A stretch of 64,000 nucleotides of DNA from Erwinia sp. 198. GTDB lineage: Bacteria > Pseudomonadota > Gammaproteobacteria > Enterobacterales > Enterobacteriaceae. The position numbers were made by a program, and so were the translations under genes. The stretch lies in contig NZ_RHUM01000013.1 of NCBI RefSeq assembly GCF_003937915.1, forward strand, positions 62,001 to 126,000, given 5' to 3'. Shown here piece by piece: positions 18,531 to 31,164 of this stretch. Position 1 is the first letter of the stretch. Each line of letters opens with the position of its first letter. Under the pieces are notes generated by a model, which was given only the letters and a program-made list of their open reading frames with translations, did not search any database and was not told the DNA's origin.

Positions 18531-18963
18531 AAGATTCCCTGAACATCATTGTCGGCCATGTTCCGGCAAAATTCGTCACATTTTAATGATTGTTAGTATG
18601 CGTGTTGAATGGCTTCTTAACACGAACGATTTAACCGGCCAGATAAAAAAGGGGCTTTCCATCCTGAGAGAAAAGGGCAAAAACACCCATTTCACAGGTA
18701 AAAGCTGGAGATAGCCAGCATATACTTGTTGTACAGGTGTGGCAGGCAGCTGCAAAGAAGTTTTACACAGGCTGACACAATTGCAATTAATTTGATGCAG
18801 CAAGGCTGGATCGCTAAAGAAGAAAGCTTCTTATCAGGATCTGACGGGATATTAATGCTTAGTGGCTTATTTTAACATGAAATATAAGCAGCAGGGAGCA
18901 AAAGCCGGATTGTTCAGGATGGTTTATTACGGTATCAGCCAACAGGATATTACACTGAATAAT
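18531..18963. other. Non-coding interval upstream of yqjA
   Basis: About 430 bp of A/T-rich DNA. It must hold the yqjA promoter on the minus strand. Short open frames here (60-75 codons) have no ribosome site or family resemblance. Confidence 0.4.
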
Positions 18964-18990
18964 TTCCGCCGCGTACCGGACGCGGCGGAA
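18964..18990 (-). terminator. sstT terminator hairpin
   Basis: The stem TTCCGCCGCG / CGCGGCGGAA with a 7-nt loop lies 6 bp past the sstT stop. On the minus strand it is followed by ATTATT. It is a probable intrinsic terminator with a weak tail. Confidence 0.65.
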
Positions 18991-18996
18991 AAAAGG

Positions 18997-20235
18997 TTAA
19001 TTCTGCTGCGCTTCGCGACGCTCTTCGGCCATGCAGGCCGCGGCGGTAAACAGAATATCGGCGGAAGAATTTAGCGCCGTTTCGGCGGAGTCCTGCAGAA
19101 CGCCGATAATAAAGCCTACGGCCACCACCTGCATCGCCACATCGTTAGGGATGCCGAACATATTACAGGCGACGGGGATCAGCAGCAGCGAACCGCCCGC
19201 CACGCCGGACGCGCCGCAGGCGCAGATGGAGGCCACCAGACTAAGCAGGATCGAGGTGCCGATATCTACATGGATGCCCAGGGTATTCACCGCCGCCAGC
19301 GTCAGCACGGTGATAGTGATGGACGCGCCCGCCATACTGATATTGGCACCCACGGGTATCGAGACGGAATAGGTATCTTCATCCAGATTAAGCTTCTTCG
19401 CCAGCGCCATATTAACCGGAATATTGGCCGCCGAACTGCGGGTAAAGAAAGCGGTGACGCCGCTTTCCCGCAGGCAGGTAAAGACCAGCGGATAAGGATT
19501 ACGACGGATTTTCCAGTAGACCAGAATGGGGTTGATAACCAGCGCCATCAGCAGCATACAGCCCAGCAGCAGAGCAAGCAGATGCGCGTACTGCCACAGC
19601 GCCGAAAAGCCGGTAGAGGCCAGAATCGACGCCACCAGGCCGAAGATACCGACAGGGGCGAAGCGGATCACGATACGCACCAGGTAAGTCACGGCGTCGG
19701 AGGCATCATTCAGGAAAGCACGCGTTGTATCGCTGCTGTGGCGGAAAGCGAAGCCCAGGCCAATCGCCCATACCAGGATGCCGATATAGTTGGCATGCAT
19801 CAGCGCGTCGATCGGGTTGGAAACCATGCTCATCAGCAGGCCGTTTAAGACGGCCAGGATACCGGACGGCGGCGTGATTTCATTATTGGCGGCGCTCAGC
19901 GTCAGCGTTTGCGGCAGCAAATGGCTGAACGCCACGGCCAGCACGGCGGCAAAAAACGTGCTCAGCAGATACAGCATCACGATAGGGCGGATAGAGGTCT
20001 TCTGGCCCTGCTTGTGGTTGGCGATAGAGGAGATCACCAGCACCATGACCAGCAGCGGCGCTACGGCTTTCAGCGCGCTGACAAACAGCGAGCCGAACAG
20101 GCTGACGGAAAGCGCGCTCTCTTTGGAAAACCACGCCAGCGCCACGCCAGCGACCAGACCGATTACGATCTGCGTAACCAGGCCTGCCTGCATCAGACGC
20201 TGCAACAGGCCGGGACGATTCTTTTCAATACTCAT
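18997..20235 (-). CDS. sstT: Na+/serine-threonine symporter SstT
   Basis: A 412-residue dicarboxylate/amino acid:cation symporter family member (E. coli SstT has 414). About eight transmembrane helices plus re-entrant loops are visible. The serine-rich loop [20 protein letters not shown] and the binding segment [20 protein letters not shown] are diagnostic. It imports serine and threonine with sodium. It is monocistronic, with its own hairpin terminator, and has 177 bp between it and alx. Confidence 0.94.
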   Translation of the reverse strand: MSIEKNRPGLLQRLMQAGLVTQIVIGLVAGVALAWFSKESALSVSLFGSLFVSALKAVAPLLVMVLVISSIANHKQGQKTSIRPIVMLYLLSTFFAAVLAVAFSHLLPQTLTLSAANNEITPPSGILAVLNGLLMSMVSNPIDALMHANYIGILVWAIGLGFAFRHSSDTTRAFLNDASDAVTYLVRIVIRFAPVGIFGLVASILASTGFSALWQYAHLLALLLGCMLLMALVINPILVYWKIRRNPYPLVFTCLRESGVTAFFTRSSAANIPVNMALAKKLNLDEDTYSVSIPVGANISMAGASITITVLTLAAVNTLGIHVDIGTSILLSLVASICACGASGVAGGSLLLIPVACNMFGIPNDVAMQVVAVGFIIGVLQDSAETALNSSADILFTAAACMAEERREAQQN

Positions 20236-20355
20236 ATAAAAACCAGCTGTAAAAGTGATGGAATGCGCCTCAGCGTCGTGTGCGCTGAACTGACGGCATC
20301 GGTGTGTTTGCGCAGGCAGTATAAGGAAATGTGTTGGCAGGGGAAGCGAAAAGTG

Positions 20356-20388
20356 GCCCGACGGCGGCGGAATATTCTGCCGTCGGGC
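20356..20388 (-). terminator. alx terminator
   Basis: A 10-bp stem (GCCCGACGGC / GCCGTCGGGC) with a 13-nt loop, 24 bp past the alx stop, is followed on the minus strand by CACTTTTCG. Confidence 0.65.
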
Positions 20389-20412
20389 CTGGTTGTTACC
20401 TCAGGGTAAAAG

Positions 20413-21381
20413 TTATTTCCGCTGCGCTAAACGATCGTTGCGACGGTTAACCAGAGCGTTAATCAGCAGCGTCACGGCCAGGATACCGCCGACGATGCTC
20501 AGCGAAACCGCTACCGGAATATGATAGAAATCGACAATCAGCATCTTGATACCGATAAAAATCAGCACGATCGCCAGACCATATTTCAGCATAGAGAAAC
20601 GCTCCGCCACGTTCGCCAGCAGGAAGTACATCGCACGCAGGCCAAGGATAGCGAACAGGTTAGAGGTCAGGACGATAAAGGGATCGGTAGTCACGGCAAA
20701 AATAGCCGGGATGCTGTCCACGGCAAAAATGACGTCGCTCAGCTCGACCATAATCAGTACCAGCAGCAGCGGCGTGGCGTAGAGCAGGCCGTTGCGGCGC
20801 ACAAAGAACTTTTCGCCTTCCAGGTTATCGGTCATGCGCAGATGGCCGCGCAGCCAGCGCACCACCGGCTTATCGCCCACCTCACCTTCATCACCGCCCG
20901 CCATCGCCATTTTGACGCCGGTAAACAGTAAAAATGCGCCGAACAGGTAAAGGATCCAGCTGAATTCCGACACCAGCCAGCTGCCGGCGAAAATCATGAT
21001 GGTACGCAGGACGATAGCACCCAGCACGCCGTAAATCAGCACGCGGCGCTGAAGCGCAGCGGGAACAGAGAAGTAGCTGAACAGCATCAGCCAGACGAAA
21101 ACGTTATCGACGGCCAGCGCTTTTTCCAGCACGTAACCGGTCAGAAAGGCGAGGGATTGCGTATGGGCGATCTGCGGCCCCACGGTTTCTTTCAGATACC
21201 ACCACAAACCGGCGGCGAACAGCAGCGAGAGGCTAATCCAGACCAGCGACCAGAAGGCGGCCTGCTTCATCGACATGGTTTGCGCGCCACGCCGCCCCTG
21301 CATCAGCAGGTCGATGGCCAGCATAATCACCACCACGACAGCGAAGCTGCCCCAAAGTAACGGCGTGCCTACAGTATTCAT
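20413..21381 (-). CDS. alx: TerC-family manganese efflux protein Alx
   Basis: 322 residues, a TerC/Alx integral membrane protein with about nine helices. The family motif [16 protein letters not shown] carries the conserved metal-binding acids, as does the second [17 protein letters not shown]. In E. coli Alx exports manganese and is induced at alkaline pH through its 5' leader. The leader is also present here (see the upstream feature), so expression is probably controlled by manganese and pH in the same way. Confidence 0.95.
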   Translation of the reverse strand: MNTVGTPLLWGSFAVVVVIMLAIDLLMQGRRGAQTMSMKQAAFWSLVWISLSLLFAAGLWWYLKETVGPQIAHTQSLAFLTGYVLEKALAVDNVFVWLMLFSYFSVPAALQRRVLIYGVLGAIVLRTIMIFAGSWLVSEFSWILYLFGAFLLFTGVKMAMAGGDEGEVGDKPVVRWLRGHLRMTDNLEGEKFFVRRNGLLYATPLLLVLIMVELSDVIFAVDSIPAIFAVTTDPFIVLTSNLFAILGLRAMYFLLANVAERFSMLKYGLAIVLIFIGIKMLIVDFYHIPVAVSLSIVGGILAVTLLINALVNRRNDRLAQRK

Positions 21382-21394
21382 AGTTTTGTCCTGT

Positions 21395-21600
21395 CAAAAA
21401 TAAAATGGCCAACGTCGGAAGACGTCAGCCACACTATTTTTGCTGTGAGCAAACCTCGCCTTCCGGCAAGGTCTCACTTACAGTCAGCTTGCTGACTGCC
21501 CGGCAACCGGGCGCTTACGCACCGTAATGACGATTGACCGACGAAGAAGTTACTCCCCTTTGCAGCAGTGAAGATAGTGGCCGCGAGCACATTGGTCAAT
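21395..21600 (-). promoter_or_regulatory. yybP-ykoY manganese riboswitch / alx pH-responsive leader
   Basis: Read on the minus strand, the roughly 200-nt leader of alx contains the hallmark GGGGAGTAAC (about 21551-21560), several strong hairpins (CGCCCGGTTGCCGGGCAG, CAGTCAGCAAGCTGACTG, ACCTTGCCGGAAGGCGAGGT) and a terminal stem GGCTGACGTCTTCCGACGTTGGCC just before the start. Placement in front of a TerC gene is the standard context. The exact ends are estimates. Confidence 0.85.
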
Positions 21601-21625
21601 CTTACGCAGAAATATTTAGCAATAT

Positions 21626-22615
21626 TTACACGACGGCCAGCGCATCGGCAGGAAAAACCACGCCGGTCTGACGACGGATCTCCGTCAGTAGCGCCGCCGT
21701 GATGCGCGTTACGGTCAGGCCAGGATGATCTACATCGTGTTCCTCCACCAGCCGGACAAAGGTTTCCGCTTCGTACAAAAGCGTATTGATATGCTGAGGC
21801 TGGCTGAGATCCTGCGGCTTCGCGCCGCGCGGTATGAAATGGATCTGCTGGCAGTCGGCCAGCTGCCCGATAACCAACGATCCCGCTTCGCCCTGGATTT
21901 CGCCGGGCAGATCCGACTGGCTGACTTTGGAGTGCAGCAGCGTCACGTCGAAACCGTCGTAGCTCATGACCACCGTACCGTGGGCGTCGACGCCGCTCTC
22001 CAGCAGCGAAGCCGTGGCGACCACGCGCGCTGGCTCGCCCCACAGGCTGACCGCCGCTGCCAGGCAGTAATAGCCGATATCCATTATTGAGCCGTTTGAC
22101 CAGGCCGGATTAAACGTATTCGGGTTCTCTCCCTCCAGATAGCGCTGATAGCGTGATGAATACTGGCAGTAGCTAAACAGTACCTTGCGCAGTTTGCCGA
22201 CCTTCGGCAGCGCCTGGCGCAAAATGCGAAAGTTAGGCAGGCTGGCGGTTTTAAACGCTTCGAACAGTACCACCTGATTAGCACGCGCGCAGGCGATCAT
22301 CGCTTCCGCTTCGCGAAGGTTAGAGGCGAGCGGCTTCTCGCAAATCACGTGCTTCTTGTGCTGTAAAAACAGCAGCGCCTGCTGACAGTGCAGCGCGTTA
22401 GGGCTGGCGATATAAACGGCGTCTACCGCCTCCGACTGCGCCAGCCGATCGAGAGAGGTAAAAAAATGCTCAACGGGATAGTCGCGGCTGAAGGCCTGAG
22501 CCTGCGCCAGCGTGCGTGAATAAATGGCGGTGAGTTTCATTTTACCGGTTTCGTGCGCGGCATCGACAAACTGACGCGTAATCCAGTTGGTTCCAATAAC
22601 AGCGAAGCGGATCAT
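21626..22615 (-). CDS. ygjR: Gfo/Idh/MocA-family oxidoreductase YgjR
   Basis: 329 residues with an N-terminal Rossmann fold (MIRFAVIGTNWITRQFVDAA) and the family's EKPLASN motif (CEKPLASNLREAEAMIACAR). E. coli YgjR (328 residues) aligns throughout. It is a probable NAD(P)-dependent dehydrogenase of unknown sugar or polyol substrate. The start was set at MIRFAV (22615); the open frame extends 25 codons upstream without homology. It is divergent from the CLC gene. Confidence 0.9.
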   Translation of the reverse strand: MIRFAVIGTNWITRQFVDAAHETGKMKLTAIYSRTLAQAQAFSRDYPVEHFFTSLDRLAQSEAVDAVYIASPNALHCQQALLFLQHKKHVICEKPLASNLREAEAMIACARANQVVLFEAFKTASLPNFRILRQALPKVGKLRKVLFSYCQYSSRYQRYLEGENPNTFNPAWSNGSIMDIGYYCLAAAVSLWGEPARVVATASLLESGVDAHGTVVMSYDGFDVTLLHSKVSQSDLPGEIQGEAGSLVIGQLADCQQIHFIPRGAKPQDLSQPQHINTLLYEAETFVRLVEEHDVDHPGLTVTRITAALLTEIRRQTGVVFPADALAVV

Positions 22616-22779
22616 AATTTTCCCGAACGGTTGATTTATTGAGCCGGGCGCCGTGCGCGCCGTAACCTTATCTACCAGCGTAGCAGGCAAAAAAGCGCGG
22701 CGGGCGCGCTGACTATTTGATTTTTAACGCGGTCTCTCTCACGATAAGATCAGTTTAACGGCGGCGAGGTCAAAAATTC

Positions 22780-24471
22780 ATGTCCACAGGCAGTAAACAT
22801 GCACTTAACTGGACCAGCCTGCTGGTTGCTATTCCTGTGGGGCTGGCGGCTTCGCTGGTGACGCTGGGTTTCCGTTTGCTGATAGAAGGCATCAATCTGC
22901 TGATGTTTGGCAGCCGTCAGGATGTGACCCAGGCCATCGGCGTCTGGCCCTGGTATACGTGGCCGTTGATTGTCGGCATTGGCGGCGTACTGGCCGGCTT
23001 TTTTCTGCGCTACGCCACCGCTATTGAACAGAAAGCGACGGTTCGCACCGATTATCTGGAAGTGATCAACGCCAGGCTGGACGCGGTGCCGACTAAAACC
23101 TCGCTGTTTCGCGCGCTCTCTTCTGTCGCCAGCATCAGCAGCGGCGCGTCCATTGGTAAAGAGGGGCCGATGGTGCAGCTTTCGGCGCTGGTGGGCAGCC
23201 TGATGGGACGCTTTTGCTTTAAAAATCTGCCGCTGAAGAACACGGACGTCGTGGCGATGGCCGCGGCAGCCGGGCTCTCTTCCGTTTACCATGCGCCGCT
23301 TGCCTCGGCTATCTTTGTGGCGGAAATCGCGTTCGGTATTTCCGCCTTACAGCGTCTGATCCCGCTGATTATCTCGGCCGGCGTGGCCGTTCTGACCATG
23401 TCCGCGCTGGGCTACCGTTCCGCTATCTACCCTTTTGCCCACGCGCAGTTTGCGCTGACGCCGGAAAACATGCTGCTGACGGTGCTGATTGGCCTGCTGG
23501 CGGGCCTGGCCGGCTGGACGCTGATCTGGCTGATCGCGCAGAGCCGTAAGCGCTTTAGCCGCGTTAAAAGCCTGCCGCTGCGGCTGGGGCTGGGCGGCGT
23601 AATGGTTGGCATACTGGCTATCGGCAGCACTAAGGTGCTTGGCAACGGTTATGAGGTGATCGTCGAGATCATGGCCGGCAGCTTTATGCTAAAAGGGCTG
23701 ATTGCGCTGCTGCTGTTAAAGATGCTGGCCACGGCTATTTCGGTTGGCTCCAACGCCGTCGGCGGGCTGTTTACGCCATCATTGCTGACCGGCGCGCTGT
23801 TGGGCGTGGTGGTCGCCAGCCTGGCCGCGCTGGCCGGGCTGCCGGTGGACAACGCGGTGATTTTCGCCGCTGTGGGCATGGGCGCGGTGCTGGCATCGGT
23901 CAGCCAGGCACCGCTGATGGCGATGCTGATGGTGCTGGAAATGACGCTAAACAGCAGCCTGCTGTTTCCAACCATGATCGCCTGCGTGCTGGCTTTTATG
24001 GTGGTGTATCGCCTGCAGTCCAGCAGCACCTATCCGGTTATTCAGCGCCATTTCAGCCGTTCGGACGCCAAGTTCGATTTCGACAACGGCATTATCTCGC
24101 AGTTTATCGTCTCCGGCGCGGCGCTACAGCCGCAGGATCCCGTCGGCAAGGCGCTGGCGGTAAGCTCGCTAAAGCGCGAACGTTTCGTCTATGTCATTAA
24201 CGAAACCGGTCAGTTTATGGGCGCGGTGTCGATCCACGATATTTCGCGCAAGGTGCTGGATAAGGAGATCACCCTGAACTCACCGATAAGCTGCGTGACG
24301 GACGAGAACTTCCCTTATATTTTTGAGAATCAAACCATTACGGAAGGCTGGGAAGCCTTCGCCAGGGTGACGCTGGAGCGTCTGCCGGTGCTGAATAATC
24401 CTGTCGAGCGCAAGTTTCTGGGCGCGCTTACCAAAACCAGCCTGATCCAGAAAGCGAAGGACTTTTTATAA
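22780..24471 (+). CDS. CLC-family chloride channel/transporter with CBS domains
   Basis: 563 residues. An N-terminal CLC membrane domain shows the selectivity motif GASIGKEGPMVQL (about residue 123-135; the Glu of GKEGP is the gating/proton glutamate), EIAFGISALQRL, and NAVGGLFTPSLLTGALLG. A cytoplasmic pair of CBS domains follows from about residue 430. It is longer than E. coli ClcA and ClcB, which lack CBS domains. It is therefore a CLC of the CBS-bearing bacterial type, exchanging chloride or fluoride-like anions; the ion and coupling are not decided by sequence. It is monocistronic. Confidence 0.88.
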   Translation: MSTGSKHALNWTSLLVAIPVGLAASLVTLGFRLLIEGINLLMFGSRQDVTQAIGVWPWYTWPLIVGIGGVLAGFFLRYATAIEQKATVRTDYLEVINARLDAVPTKTSLFRALSSVASISSGASIGKEGPMVQLSALVGSLMGRFCFKNLPLKNTDVVAMAAAAGLSSVYHAPLASAIFVAEIAFGISALQRLIPLIISAGVAVLTMSALGYRSAIYPFAHAQFALTPENMLLTVLIGLLAGLAGWTLIWLIAQSRKRFSRVKSLPLRLGLGGVMVGILAIGSTKVLGNGYEVIVEIMAGSFMLKGLIALLLLKMLATAISVGSNAVGGLFTPSLLTGALLGVVVASLAALAGLPVDNAVIFAAVGMGAVLASVSQAPLMAMLMVLEMTLNSSLLFPTMIACVLAFMVVYRLQSSSTYPVIQRHFSRSDAKFDFDNGIISQFIVSGAALQPQDPVGKALAVSSLKRERFVYVINETGQFMGAVSIHDISRKVLDKEITLNSPISCVTDENFPYIFENQTITEGWEAFARVTLERLPVLNNPVERKFLGALTKTSLIQKAKDFL

Positions 24472-24516
24472 GGCAACAGCAGGTCGCGACGAGCACGGAG
24501 GCACGTCGCGGCGGCG

Positions 24517-25017
24517 CTAGCTTTCTCTGCCGCGCAGCGCCTGTTCGGTCAGCCACAGGCGCGTATCAAATTCCAGCTGGTGATACTGCGGCTCCATATG
24601 GCAGCAAAGCTGATAAAACGCCTTGTTATGATCTTTCTCTTTAATGTGCGCCAGCTCGTGTACCACGATCATGCGTAAAAATGCCTCCGGCGCCTGTTTA
24701 AAAATGGTCGCCACGCGGATTTCCGCCTTCGCCTTCAGCTTGCCGCCCTGCACGCGGGAAATGGCGGTGTGCAGCCCCAGCGCGTGTTTCATTACCTTGA
24801 TTTTGCTGTCGTAAATCACTTTATTCAGCGGCGGCGCGTTGCGCAGGGCCTGGTTTTTCAGCGTCAGCGCGTAGTCATATAACGCTTTGTCGCTGGTGAT
24901 AGCGTGCGTGTCGGGATAGCGTTTTTGCAGCACTTCGCCCAGCCGCTGCCGATCGATTAGCTGCTGCACCTGAGCCAACAGTGACTCCGGATAACCTTGT
25001 AAATAGAGTAAAGACAC
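24517..25017 (-). CDS. ygjP: YgjP-like zinc metallopeptidase-fold protein
   Basis: 166 residues matching E. coli YgjP (167). The zincin motif HELAHIKEKDHNKAFY (HExxH plus a distal His) is intact. The frame is open for 38 more codons upstream, but the GTG at 25017 has GGAG at proper spacing and reproduces the known N-terminus (SLLYLQGYPESLL), so the shorter form was chosen. Some homologues are annotated as UTP pyrophosphatases. The true substrate in this organism is not shown by the sequence. Confidence 0.9.
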   Translation of the reverse strand: MSLLYLQGYPESLLAQVQQLIDRQRLGEVLQKRYPDTHAITSDKALYDYALTLKNQALRNAPPLNKVIYDSKIKVMKHALGLHTAISRVQGGKLKAKAEIRVATIFKQAPEAFLRMIVVHELAHIKEKDHNKAFYQLCCHMEPQYHQLEFDTRLWLTEQALRGRES

Positions 25018-25160
25018 AGGCGCTCCCACATAAATAACGGTCGAAAGCCGGATTTTATCATGCGGACGCCGCGCCGGGGGATCTTTGCGTCGACGGCGCG
25101 TGACGTTGCAAGCCTTAAGTCCTTTTCGCATACTGTCGGTTTAGTGAATGATTCGGAGTC

Positions 25161-25679
25161 ATGATGATCGATTACAGAGAGCTGTTCGGCGCGGGCGCGG
25201 GCTTTGAGGCTTTTGCCAAAACCGGCCTGGCTGGCGAGATTGCCGCCGTCAAAGAGGCGCGCGCGAAGCTGAACTCGGAAGAGTACGTCTCCGGCGAGCT
25301 GAAGGAGCAGGTAAAACAGGTGCGCGGCGCCTATTATCTGCTGACCGCAGCGGAATTGTGGTGCCCGGACTGCCAGCGCAACGTAACCGCGATGCAGTTT
25401 ATCAACGAGCTACAGCCGACCATCTCCCAGGCAATTATCAGCAAAAGCCGGGCGGAACGTACGCTGCTGCCCGCGCTGGCGCTGGATAAGGTGCGGATCC
25501 CTTTTACCGTGGTGCTGGATGAGAAGTTTGAGCCGATCGGCACTTTTGTGGAGAGGCCGGCAAAAGCGCTCCACGGCGGTGAAGCCGAGCTACAGGCCTA
25601 CCGGGAAGGTCGGCTGCTGAACGCAACCGTTGAGGATATTCTCGCTATTATCCATAAGCATCAGGCAGCGCGCGGCTGA
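25161..25679 (+). CDS. Thioredoxin-family protein
   Basis: 172 residues of the thioredoxin-like fold. The redox site is Cys68-Pro-Asp-Cys71 in ELWCPDCQRN. Downstream VRIPFTVVLDEKFEPIG contains the cis-proline region. No signal peptide is present, so it is cytoplasmic. It resembles the bacillithiol/thioredoxin-like small disulfide proteins found scattered in enterobacteria. Partners are unknown. ATG at 25161 or 25164 are both possible, with GGAG upstream. Confidence 0.78.
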   Translation: MMIDYRELFGAGAGFEAFAKTGLAGEIAAVKEARAKLNSEEYVSGELKEQVKQVRGAYYLLTAAELWCPDCQRNVTAMQFINELQPTISQAIISKSRAERTLLPALALDKVRIPFTVVLDEKFEPIGTFVERPAKALHGGEAELQAYREGRLLNATVEDILAIIHKHQAARG

Positions 25680-25874
25680 CAACAGCCGCAGGCAGCGCGC
25701 GTCCGTCAGGAAAAAATCAGCAATTTCAGGCGATAACAGCGTCAACGTGGGATGGAGGCAGCAAAAGAAGAAGAGGTGACAGCGGTCGCAGCGCTTGCCT
25801 GAACAAGAAAAACATTTACTGTCGGCGCATTTTAGGGGATAACTCGCGGGAATTTTTATCCAGCCGGAGATCCC

Positions 25875-27002
25875 ATGAGCCAATTCGAACTGAGCCACCG
25901 CACGCTGACGCTGCACCGTTTTCCCCAGATGCGTGAAGAAAGCCCGTTACAGGCGTGGGACGCCGCCGATGAATATTTGCTGCAACAGGTTGCGGACAAG
26001 CCTGCCAACGGCACGACGCTGATCTTTAACGACACTTTTGGCGCCCTGGCCTGTGCGCTGGTGGGCGAAGAACTTTTCAGCGTCAGCGACTCGTGGATCA
26101 GCCAGCAGGCGACGCGGCAGAACCTGCTGGAAAACGGCATGGACGAAGGCGACGTGCATTTTCTGGACAGTCTGGCCGCGCTGCCCGCCAGCCCGGCCCG
26201 CGTGCTGATTAAAATCCCTAAATCCCTTGCCCTGCTGGAGCAACAGCTGCGCGCGCTGCGTCATGTGGTAACGCCGGAAACGCAGGTTATCGCGGCGGGT
26301 AAGGCAAAAGACATTCATACCTCGACGCTGCAGCTGTTCGAGCGCGTGCTGGGGAAAACCACCACGTCGCTGGCGGTGAAAAAAGCGCGGCTGATCTACT
26401 GTACGCCAGAGCTGCCGCAACTGGCCGCAGGTGCGGAAACCTACAGCTGGCCGCTGGACGGTACGCCTTACCACATTCATAACCACGCCAACGTTTTTGC
26501 CCGCAGCGGGCTGGACGTCGGCGCGCGTTTCTTTATGGCGCATCTGCCGGATAATATCGACGGTGAAATTGTCGATCTGGGCTGCGGCAACGGCGTGATC
26601 GGCCTGATGGCGCTGGAGCAGAACCCTACGGCGGAAGTGCATTTCGTTGATGAATCCTGGATGGCGGTCGCCAGCAGCCGGATGAACGTGGAGGTTAATC
26701 GCCCGCAGGACATGGCGCGCAGCCACTTTGCGGTCAATAACTCGCTGGCCGGTTTTCCTTCCGATCGCCTGCATGCGGTGCTTTGCAATCCGCCTTTCCA
26801 TCAGCAGAACACGCTGACCGATCATATTGCCTGGCAGATGTTCCGCGATGCGCGCCGCTGTCTGCAATATGGCGGCGAGCTGCGTATCGTTGGCAACCGT
26901 CATCTCGACTACTATCGCAAAATGAAGAAGCTGTTCGGCAACTGCACCACCGTCGCCTCTAACCAAAAGTTTGTGATCCTGCGTTCGGTAAAACTGCGCT
27001 AA
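25875..27002 (+). CDS. rlmG: 23S rRNA (guanine1835-N2)-methyltransferase RlmG
   Basis: 375 residues with the two-domain layout of RsmC/RlmG: an N-terminal degenerate methyltransferase domain and a C-terminal catalytic one. Motif I is [11 protein letters not shown] (about residue 233) and the catalytic NPPFHQ lies near residue 305. The sequence follows E. coli RlmG (YgjO) closely. It makes m2G1835 in 23S rRNA. It is convergent with the YfiH-like gene, overlapping it by 4 bp. Confidence 0.94.
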   Translation: MSQFELSHRTLTLHRFPQMREESPLQAWDAADEYLLQQVADKPANGTTLIFNDTFGALACALVGEELFSVSDSWISQQATRQNLLENGMDEGDVHFLDSLAALPASPARVLIKIPKSLALLEQQLRALRHVVTPETQVIAAGKAKDIHTSTLQLFERVLGKTTTSLAVKKARLIYCTPELPQLAAGAETYSWPLDGTPYHIHNHANVFARSGLDVGARFFMAHLPDNIDGEIVDLGCGNGVIGLMALEQNPTAEVHFVDESWMAVASSRMNVEVNRPQDMARSHFAVNNSLAGFPSDRLHAVLCNPPFHQQNTLTDHIAWQMFRDARRCLQYGGELRIVGNRHLDYYRKMKKLFGNCTTVASNQKFVILRSVKLR

Positions 27003-27712
27003 CGCCGCCTGATCCAGGCATACCGCTGCTGATAGCCATGCTGAAAATGGCCGTTGCGGCGATAGCTCGCCTGTTCTTCCGCCATACAATAGGTGCAGAT
27101 GCCGCTCAGCTCGATTTGCGCTTCCGGCACGCCTGCGCGCATCGCCATGCGTTTTGCCAGCAGCGGCAGATCGAACCAGACGCCCTGCGTGGTGCCGATC
27201 GCCTGCGCTCTTACCGCCTGCGGATTGCGATATTGCCGCGTGGAGTACGCCAGCAACGGCCGCAGGTCGTGCGGGTTCTCCTGACGCATAGCCGCGATGC
27301 GATCCTCGCCCAGTTCATAACAGCACGGCCCAATCGACGGGCCGACGGCAAGATACAGGCTGTCCGGCGTTGCACCACGCTCGCAAAGCCGATGGATAGC
27401 CTGAATAAGCACGCCTTTTAGCGCGCCGTTCAGCCCGGCATGGACGGCGGCGACCTGCTTGTGCCGCACGTCGGCGATCAGCACCGGCAGGCAGTCGGCG
27501 GTATAGACCGCAACAGGGCGCGAATCTGTGGCAATCAGACCGTCCGCCTCGCGACTTTTCACCGGCAGCGCTTCGCTGTCCAGCAGGACGTGCGCCGTGT
27601 GGCGCTGACGATTCATAATGCTTTCCGGCGGCGGCGGCTCGCCTGCGGGCTGAAAAGCATGATCGAGCCAGGCAAGAGAAGAGAGCAGAGGCGAATGGTA
27701 AGCGTGCGGCAT
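26999..27712 (-). CDS. YfiH-like multicopper-fold (laccase-domain) protein
   Basis: 237 residues of the YfiH/LACC1 family. The conserved core [17 protein letters not shown], then [14 protein letters not shown] and [10 protein letters not shown], hold the catalytic Cys and His residues that bind zinc. Family members act as purine nucleoside phosphorylase or adenosine deaminase, or as peptidoglycan-editing factors. It is shorter than E. coli YfiH at its N-terminus and is not in the yfiH (rluD) context, so it is probably a second paralogue. This is an inference from location. Confidence 0.82.
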   Translation of the reverse strand: MPHAYHSPLLSSLAWLDHAFQPAGEPPPPESIMNRQRHTAHVLLDSEALPVKSREADGLIATDSRPVAVYTADCLPVLIADVRHKQVAAVHAGLNGALKGVLIQAIHRLCERGATPDSLYLAVGPSIGPCCYELGEDRIAAMRQENPHDLRPLLAYSTRQYRNPQAVRAQAIGTTQGVWFDLPLLAKRMAMRAGVPEAQIELSGICTYCMAEEQASYRRNGHFQHGYQQRYAWIRRR

Positions 27713-27829
27713 CGGGCGACCTTTTTAACAGATGTCCTGAGTCCTGACAGCTTAACCTGGCAATGTGAACGGCGAATAACTTTTGTTGCCGCCGCCAGGA
27801 AAAGCTTCGCCGCGCTGGCTTCAAACAGG

Positions 27830-29983
<2,154 letters not shown>

Positions 29984-30023
29984 CTATGCTGCGTTAGCAA
30001 ATTCTTGCTTCAGAGAGCATAAA

Positions 30024-31133
30024 ATGAGATTTCCCGGCCTGACCAAAGGATTTTTCCTCTTAATCCTGCTTATTGTGACCGTCGCTTTTTTCGAGGTGCT
30101 GCAACCTTATTATTCTGCTGTGTTGTGGGCAGCGATCCTGGCGGTCATTTTCCATCCGATGAAAAACAAAATCCGCCAGTGGATGGGAGAAAGAAACGGC
30201 GCCGCCTCCCTGGTGACCGTGGCGATTATCTGTCTGATCGTTATTACGCCGCTGGCGCTGATCCTCTCGTCGCTGGCGGTTGAGTTCAACGTCGTTTACA
30301 GCAAAATTCAGGCTAACAGCACGCCGCTACCGACAATGATGACGAATACGGTGCATCATCTTCCGCAATGGGCGCAAAATTACCTGGCCGATCATCAGCT
30401 GAATACCGTGAGCGGCATTCAGCAGAAGCTTTCTCAGGTTGCGTTGCGGGGCAGCCAGTATCTGGCCGGCAGCGTGTTTCTGATCGGGAAAAGCAGCCTG
30501 AGCTTTGCGTTAGGCTTCGGCATCATGCTTTACCTGCTGTTCTTCCTGCTGAAAGACGGTTCCTGGCTGGTCAACATTATCCTGAAATCGCTGCCGCTTT
30601 CACGCTATGCAAAACATCATCTGCTGGCGAAGTTCGCTGCGGTGGCCCGCGCCACGGTAAAAGGCACGGTCGTGGTAGCGGTGGTGCAGGGCGCGCTTGG
30701 CGGCTTTGCCTTCTACGTGACCGGCATCGATGCCAGCCTGCTGTGGGGGGCATTGATTGCTTTCCTTTCGCTGGTGCCGGCCGTAGGTTCGGCTATTGTC
30801 TGGGTGCCCGCCGCCATCTTCTTTTTCTCTACCGGTTTAATTTGGAAAGGCATTTTCCTGGTCGCTTTCTTTGTGGTGATCGTAGGCCTGGTGGATAACT
30901 TCCTGCGGCCGCTGCTGGTGGGCAAAGACACTAAGATGCCGGATTATCTGATCCTCATTTCAACGTTAGGCGGGATGGAAATCTACGGCATCAACGGTTT
31001 TGTCATTGGCCCGCTGATTGCCGCGATGTTTATTGCCTGCTGGAACCTGCTTTCCGGCCGCGACCACGAAGGCAACAGCGAAGAGCTGGACCCGGAGTTT
31101 ATTGAGGAAGGCAAAACACCGCCGGCCAGCTGA
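30024..31133 (+). CDS. AI-2E family (PerM-type) membrane transporter
   Basis: 369 residues with about seven or eight hydrophobic segments, of the AI-2E/PerM exporter family. The diagnostic late region VVVAVVQGALGGFAFYVTGI and FLSLVPAVGSAIVWVPAAIF is intact, followed by DNFLRPLLVGKDTKMPDYL. Family members are linked to autoinducer export or to sodium/lithium antiport; which applies here cannot be read from sequence. A cytoplasmic acidic tail (EELDPEFIEEGK) ends the protein. It is monocistronic with a clear terminator. Confidence 0.85.
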   Translation: MRFPGLTKGFFLLILLIVTVAFFEVLQPYYSAVLWAAILAVIFHPMKNKIRQWMGERNGAASLVTVAIICLIVITPLALILSSLAVEFNVVYSKIQANSTPLPTMMTNTVHHLPQWAQNYLADHQLNTVSGIQQKLSQVALRGSQYLAGSVFLIGKSSLSFALGFGIMLYLLFFLLKDGSWLVNIILKSLPLSRYAKHHLLAKFAAVARATVKGTVVVAVVQGALGGFAFYVTGIDASLLWGALIAFLSLVPAVGSAIVWVPAAIFFFSTGLIWKGIFLVAFFVVIVGLVDNFLRPLLVGKDTKMPDYLILISTLGGMEIYGINGFVIGPLIAAMFIACWNLLSGRDHEGNSEELDPEFIEEGKTPPAS

Positions 31134-31139
31134 TTAAAT

Positions 31140-31164
31140 GCGGCCCTGCGGGGCCGCTTTTATT
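31140..31164. terminator. Terminator between AI-2E gene and FAD monooxygenase
   Basis: The stem GCGGCCC-TGCG-GGGCCGC is followed on the plus strand by TTTTATTT, a good intrinsic terminator for the AI-2E gene. It may also end the convergent monooxygenase transcript. Confidence 0.82.

Noticed and set aside
21474-22043. 189-codon minus-strand open frame
   Set aside because: Overlaps ygjR in another frame and runs into the riboswitch region; no homology.
25947-27089. 380-codon minus-strand open frame
   Set aside because: Antisense shadow of rlmG, which has clear methyltransferase motifs.
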